Source: Sinohyriopsis cumingii
Taxonomy: Eukaryota > Mollusca > Bivalvia > Unionida > Unionidae
Assembly (NCBI GenBank): GCA_028554795.2
Contig: CM068830.1
Span: 44,180,837 to 44,244,836, forward strand
Length of the DNA: 64,000 bases
Reading direction: 5' to 3'
The translations under genes were made by a program, and so were the position numbers. Below are positions 59,936 to 64,000 of the stretch, one piece after another; positions within the stretch are counted from its first letter, which is position 1; each line of letters begins with the position of its first letter. The notes beneath the pieces were generated by a model. The model did no database searches and had not been told where the DNA came from. It saw nothing but the letters and a program-made list of their open reading frames with translations.

Positions 59936-62119
59936 CATTAACAATCGATATTTTTAAAACATATTCAGGTATTCATACTTGTTGGACTAATTAAAGTGAA
60001 AAACATAGAGTGACAAAATAACGAAAGATAATATAGCGCATTGGCTGAGCCAGAGACTGGAAATCCACTAGGACATATTGTGGTCGATCTTTGTCCTTGA
60101 CTGATGGTGTAGTAATGGCCTACCTGACTTTTATCATTTGATTACAAGTTGTTTATAGTTATTTGAGTTCGAAATCTAGCCTTGTTTACAAAACTTAGAA
60201 TGTTTTTGAAACCAAGTTTTGATCCACATCCTGATCATTTCTTTACGAGGCTGAGATAAACAAAATTATTTTCATTGTTGATTTAGGGTCAGTCTCTGGA
60301 ATCATTTACTATTGTGTTCAGATGTAATTTGAGAGGAAGCATTTATTTAAATTATTCATTCGAATTACCAAGTGTCCATCGACATTTTGGACAAAATCAC
60401 TACTTTTGGATTATTGTCAATTAATTCAAAGTCATTATGGAGTATATCATTGTGATACATCAAGACATTTGGTACATCAGTTCATTCAAGACTATTGGTA
60501 CATTGGTACATTTCAAATTGTTGGAATTCATTTGTAGCATTCTTTACTTTTTGACTTGTGATAGAACAGTGATTCATATTTGGGATTTAATTCACAACAC
60601 TGCAAGTTCCTATACAATTTTCACTTTGTAACTTAGAGAAATAAAAAGTTATTAATTTTACAAAGCATGTGGTTTCGCTTTCTTCTGTGCTTAGTTTAAG
60701 ACGGTCTAGTAGTAGCATTGCCAGATTCAAGCTTGTAGGAATGACGGAGTTTAGCTGACAGCTGGATGGTTCGTTGGGAGTTACCAACTTGATAATGCGG
60801 AGAATGTCGGCTAATTAATTTTCCGGTTATGATTGCTATCGTGGAATACTCCTTGCTGTAAACTCGTGCAATAAGCTCAAATTATATGCGGGAATCCTTA
60901 TAATATTCGAGATAACTGGCTCTTGAGTGATCAGAAGGTCCAATTGCAGTATCATATTGAAGACTTCCTTGTTTGGTAAACGTCTCCTAAGTTCATCCTC
61001 TAAAAGCGGACAATATTTAGTGCTAAATTGAAAATGGATTTTCAACTTGTCACATTATTCTGACGCAACATGTAACTAAAGTAAAATCACTTCTACTTTG
61101 AACTTGACCAAAATATATAATCTGATTTAAGCGTCAAATGCTTTCACTTATAACACAGAGCTTAATGGTTTATGTTAAATATCGTAAATGTTTCATACTT
61201 CACCTAAGAGGCGAAATCGAAATAAAAAAGTCAGCTTAACAAAGGAGAAAAAACAAACAACAACAACACATGCGCAAAACGCAAAATATTCTGAAATGCT
61301 AAACACATATGAACATGTACGATAATTTCTAAAGCTTATAATTTATCTTATAAAATAAATATATTCCTGTCAAATAATTATGGAATGCTTCAAAATGGTG
61401 ATTGATAGTTTCCTAAGACGAACCAATGCTAAACCAATTAACTTCTTCCTGCTCCAAAAAATCTTCGTGTAGAAATTGCAGATCCCGCATAGGTTGTCTT
61501 AGAAAAGACGGTTTCGACGCTTCATGCTTAACGTTTGTGAATGTGTTCAACTTACCTTCAGACTAAATACCGTGTGCGATAACCTGTCCTGAATGATATG
61601 ACCATATTCCACTAGGATACGTCTCCAAGAAAGTAATTTCTCATCGTTCGAGTTAGGTTGTATCTACTAGTAAACTTTAAGAATTTCGTATCCAAGAAGG
61701 CCTCTGAGAAACAAATGTATCAAACAAATGTATCATGCGGGATCGCTACAAACACTGATATATTTTCCAGAGACATGTTACTTCCTAACTCCATGGAACA
61801 CTGATCTTTTTATTGTTGCATTAACATCACACTTCACACTCCACTGAGTCAAATACAATCATCACATTGATGCCACAGATACCAATCATGAGCTATATCG
61901 GAATGATAGGTCTACCAGACAGCAAATGACCCTTTGCATCCCACGGGAGGCAAACAAAGTTCAAATAGGTACATAATATTTGTTGTTTAGAGGAATGATA
62001 TGCACGATGCACAATGAATGAAAACCTGCCAGCATGTTCAGAGCAAACAGTAACTTGAACATTTATAAGTAAGTAAATGAACGTGTGGGTGACTACGTAC
62101 TATGCATGTGCGTGTGTGC
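59936..62119. other. unique DNA, no gene seen
   Basis: A small cluster of GGTACATTT-like phrases (60469-60512) is the only repetition. Frames of 64-69 codons have no domain. Confidence 0.45.
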
Positions 62120-62132
62120 ATGAGTGCGTATG

Positions 62133-62166
<34 letters not shown>

Positions 62167-62632
62167 TGTATGTATGTATGTATGTATGTATGTATGTATG
62201 TATGTATGTATGTATGTATGTATGTATGTCTGTGTGTGTGTGCATGAGTGCGTATGTATGTATGTATGTCTCTGTGTGTGTGCATGAGTACGTATGTATG
62301 TATGTATGTATGTAAGTATGTATGTATGTTTGTCTGTTTGTGCGTGTGTGTGTGCATGAGTGCGTATGTATGTATGTTTGCATGCATGTATGTATATATG
62401 TATGTCTGTCTGTGTGTGCATGAGTGCATATGTATGTATGTATGTATGTTTGTGTGTGTGTGCATGAGTGCGTATGTATGTATGTATGCATGCATGCATG
62501 TATGTATGTCTGTGCGTGCGTGCGTGTGTCTGTCTGTCTGTATGTATGTCTGTATATATGTATGTCTGTATGTATGTATGTATGCATGCATATATGTATG
62601 TATGTATGTATGTATGTATTATATGTGTATAT
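62120..62632. repeat. (TATG)n compound microsatellite with higher-order units, about 0.5 kb
   Basis: A pure (TATG)n core (62129-62229) is followed by about six blocks each containing GTGTGTGCATGAGTGCGTAT and a run of TATG, spaced 50-80 bp. Frames up to 200 codons on the minus strand (His/Thr/Tyr/Ile repeats) and 166 on the plus (Cys/Met/Tyr/Val repeats) arise from it and are not genes. Confidence 0.96.
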
Positions 62633-62913
62633 GTAAGCATGTATGTACCTATTTATATATCTGCAAATTTGTAAAGTTTGAAATGATCACCAGTACACTG
62701 TACTTTAGTCTCTGTCTCCTTAAACGTCTATCTGACCTATCAATATGAACTGCTTCAAAGCTGGTAATGCGAGTAATTTCTGATAATTTGAAGAAATAAT
62801 TGGATTAAGTTCCTGTATAATGGAAGCACAACACCCGTATTAGTGTTTACACGAAACGAGGTCACTTCAATGCACTAAGGATTGTTTTGTTGTATTTGGT
62901 CATGTATTTCTTA
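62633..62913. other. unique DNA, no gene seen
   Basis: Nothing is recognised. Confidence 0.5.
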
Positions 62914-63211
62914 CCGCTCCGATGGCCTAGCGTCCGTCTAGGATGCGGGAGGTCGTGGGTTCGATCCTCGGTCGAGTCATACTAAAGACTTACAAAAATG
63001 CCACTAACAGCTGCCTCGCTTGGCGCTCAGCAATAAGAGGTTAGTGTTAGGACTGGTCGGCCTGGTGTCAGGATAATGTGACTTGGTAGGACATCAATGC
63101 TGCATGTCTGCGGCATGATGCCCCAGTGCTAGACATCACTATAAACTGTCACATTGCAGACATCGTAGCGATGTGACTGAAAAAGTATTAAAGTTATGTT
63201 AAAAATCCAAA

Positions 63212-63252
<41 letters not shown>
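62914..63252 (+). mobile_element. SINE family 1, nearly full length
   Basis: CGCTCCGATGGCCTAGCGTC has lost about eight bases of the A box. The B box GGGTTCGATCCTCGG and the body are well preserved. The (CA)n tail is about 40 bp. No clear target site duplication. Confidence 0.94.
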
Positions 63253-63255
<3 letters not shown>

Positions 63256-63947
63256 TTCTTTTATTCTACTTGTTCATAGATTTAAGACTTTTCGACATAG
63301 TTCTAGATACCATTGCAAAGGCCGTACCTATGGTTTTTATTCTCTGCACAGTAACTTCTAAGAAGAGCACGTAAAAAAAGAGCTTAAGAAAATGTTTCGT
63401 GTCATTTATTCTGATATTGTCAATTTGGGCTTCGTTATCATCTTCATTACAAGAGCTAATCGTATTTCACGCAAGCGAAATATAAGAAGCCTTGGATGAT
63501 GATGTTTGGAGGATAATTACAGATGCGAAAATCTTTATATACCTTCTTCACAAATAGTTTAGAGTTTCAAGTAAATAAGACAAACGTATTACAGTTTGTC
63601 CTGTGTATTATCAAAATTATGAAGTATATATACTACATGTTTAAAATTGTGTTCACAATACGTCACTGAAAGAAAGAATAGATGTAATGCAATTTGTGGA
63701 GAATAAAAATGGAGGGATTTAAACAGTAGTTGAGTCACGAAAAACGGTCTTTTCTTTTGTGCAAATATTTATATTTAAAGTTGTTAACTTTATCCTTAAT
63801 TGGCACCATTTAACCAGTAATGTATTTACATGATGTTAAAGCCTAACACATTCAGGCATATATTCACATTGTGCTGCTTCATATTTACGTTTAGTTGACA
63901 GGAGTTATCTTCCCATTTTTTTATTTTTATTGTATTCATTTTTCCAG
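63253..63947. other. unique AT-rich DNA ending in a strong acceptor-like tract
   Basis: No gene. The last 40 bases are pyrimidine-rich (TTTTTTTATTTTTATTG, then CATTTTTCCAG at 63937-63947). Confidence 0.5.
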
Positions 63948-64000
63948 AAAGAATTATGCTGATGGTCCGCAAAGCCCTAATCCATACAGACCTGTTTTAA
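63948..64000 (+). CDS. possible exon running off the right edge
   Basis: After the TTTTTCCAG acceptor the sequence stays open to the end of the window in one phase, reading KNYADGPQSPNPYRPVL. A second phase ends at the TAA at 63998-64000. The peptide is Pro/Asn-rich and plausible but too short to assign. What lies to the right of the window decides this. Confidence 0.25.

Noticed and set aside
62038..62748. 200-residue His/Thr/Tyr-rich and 166-residue Cys-rich proteins
   Set aside because: Translation of the TATG/GT compound microsatellite in several frames at once.

Overview
The window looks like non-coding, repeat-rich, AT-rich nuclear DNA from an animal, most likely a mollusc. I see no bacterial or viral gene organisation, no operons, no rRNA and no intact tRNA gene. 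No open reading frame has a recognisable full-length protein domain. The longest frames are translations of tandem repeats or microsatellites. The mollusc guess rests on a tRNA-derived SINE family whose body (GGTGTCAGGATAATGTGAC and neighbours) and whose style of minisatellites I associate from memory with gastropod and bivalve genomes. The species is unknown to me.

Three kinds of sequence make up most of what can be described. (1) SINE family 1 has 17 copies or clear fragments plus one tail remnant. It has a proline-tRNA-like head, a conserved body and a 3' end that runs into a microsatellite, usually (CA)n. Several copies keep target site duplications (TSDs). A second SINE family with a Leu/Ser-tRNA-like head has two copies, one of them inserted inside a 39-bp tandem array. 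(2) There are about twenty minisatellite arrays with units of 12 to about 60 bp, several with higher-order structure: 0.35-1.05, 5.5-7.4, 12.3, 13.3-15.0, 22.75-24.5, 27.8-28.8, 33.4-33.9, 36.5-37.0 and 52.0-52.7 kb. A longer-period degenerate array lies at 31.3-32.5 kb. Long (TA)n, (CA)n, (TC)n and tetranucleotide microsatellites add to these. (3) There are foldback or MITE-like non-autonomous DNA elements: a 2.6-kb inverted composite at 19.55-22.14 kb, a related 472-bp element at 45.18 kb, a hairpin at 46.23 kb, and a hAT-like MITE with flanking direct repeats at 51.22 kb.

Layout. 0-5.5 kb: 24-bp array, unique DNA, two SINEs, a Z-DNA-prone tract. 5.5-9.1 kb: two minisatellites, a long TA tract, and a duplicate of the 4.1-kb SINE with its flank. 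9.1-17.4 kb: SINE, 12-bp, 38-bp and 36-bp arrays, then the 39-bp array split by SINE family 2. 17.4-22.7 kb: unique DNA and the foldback composite. 22.7-29.4 kb: 17-bp, 25-bp, 14-bp and 43-bp arrays, a 170-bp TA tract, SINEs. 29.4-36 kb: SINE cluster, long-period array, 42-bp array. 36-45 kb: mostly unique, with the best coding candidate, a possible first exon at 40051. 45-52.7 kb: MITEs, microsatellites, two well-preserved SINEs, 32-bp array. 52.7-64 kb: mostly unique, a G-quadruplex-prone tract, SINEs, a 0.5-kb tetranucleotide tract, and a possible exon running off the right edge.

Coding content is sparse: a handful of possible exons, all low confidence. No coherent multi-gene system is visible. 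The most informative signals are how SINE tails seed microsatellites, nested insertions that give a relative time order, and the foldback elements.
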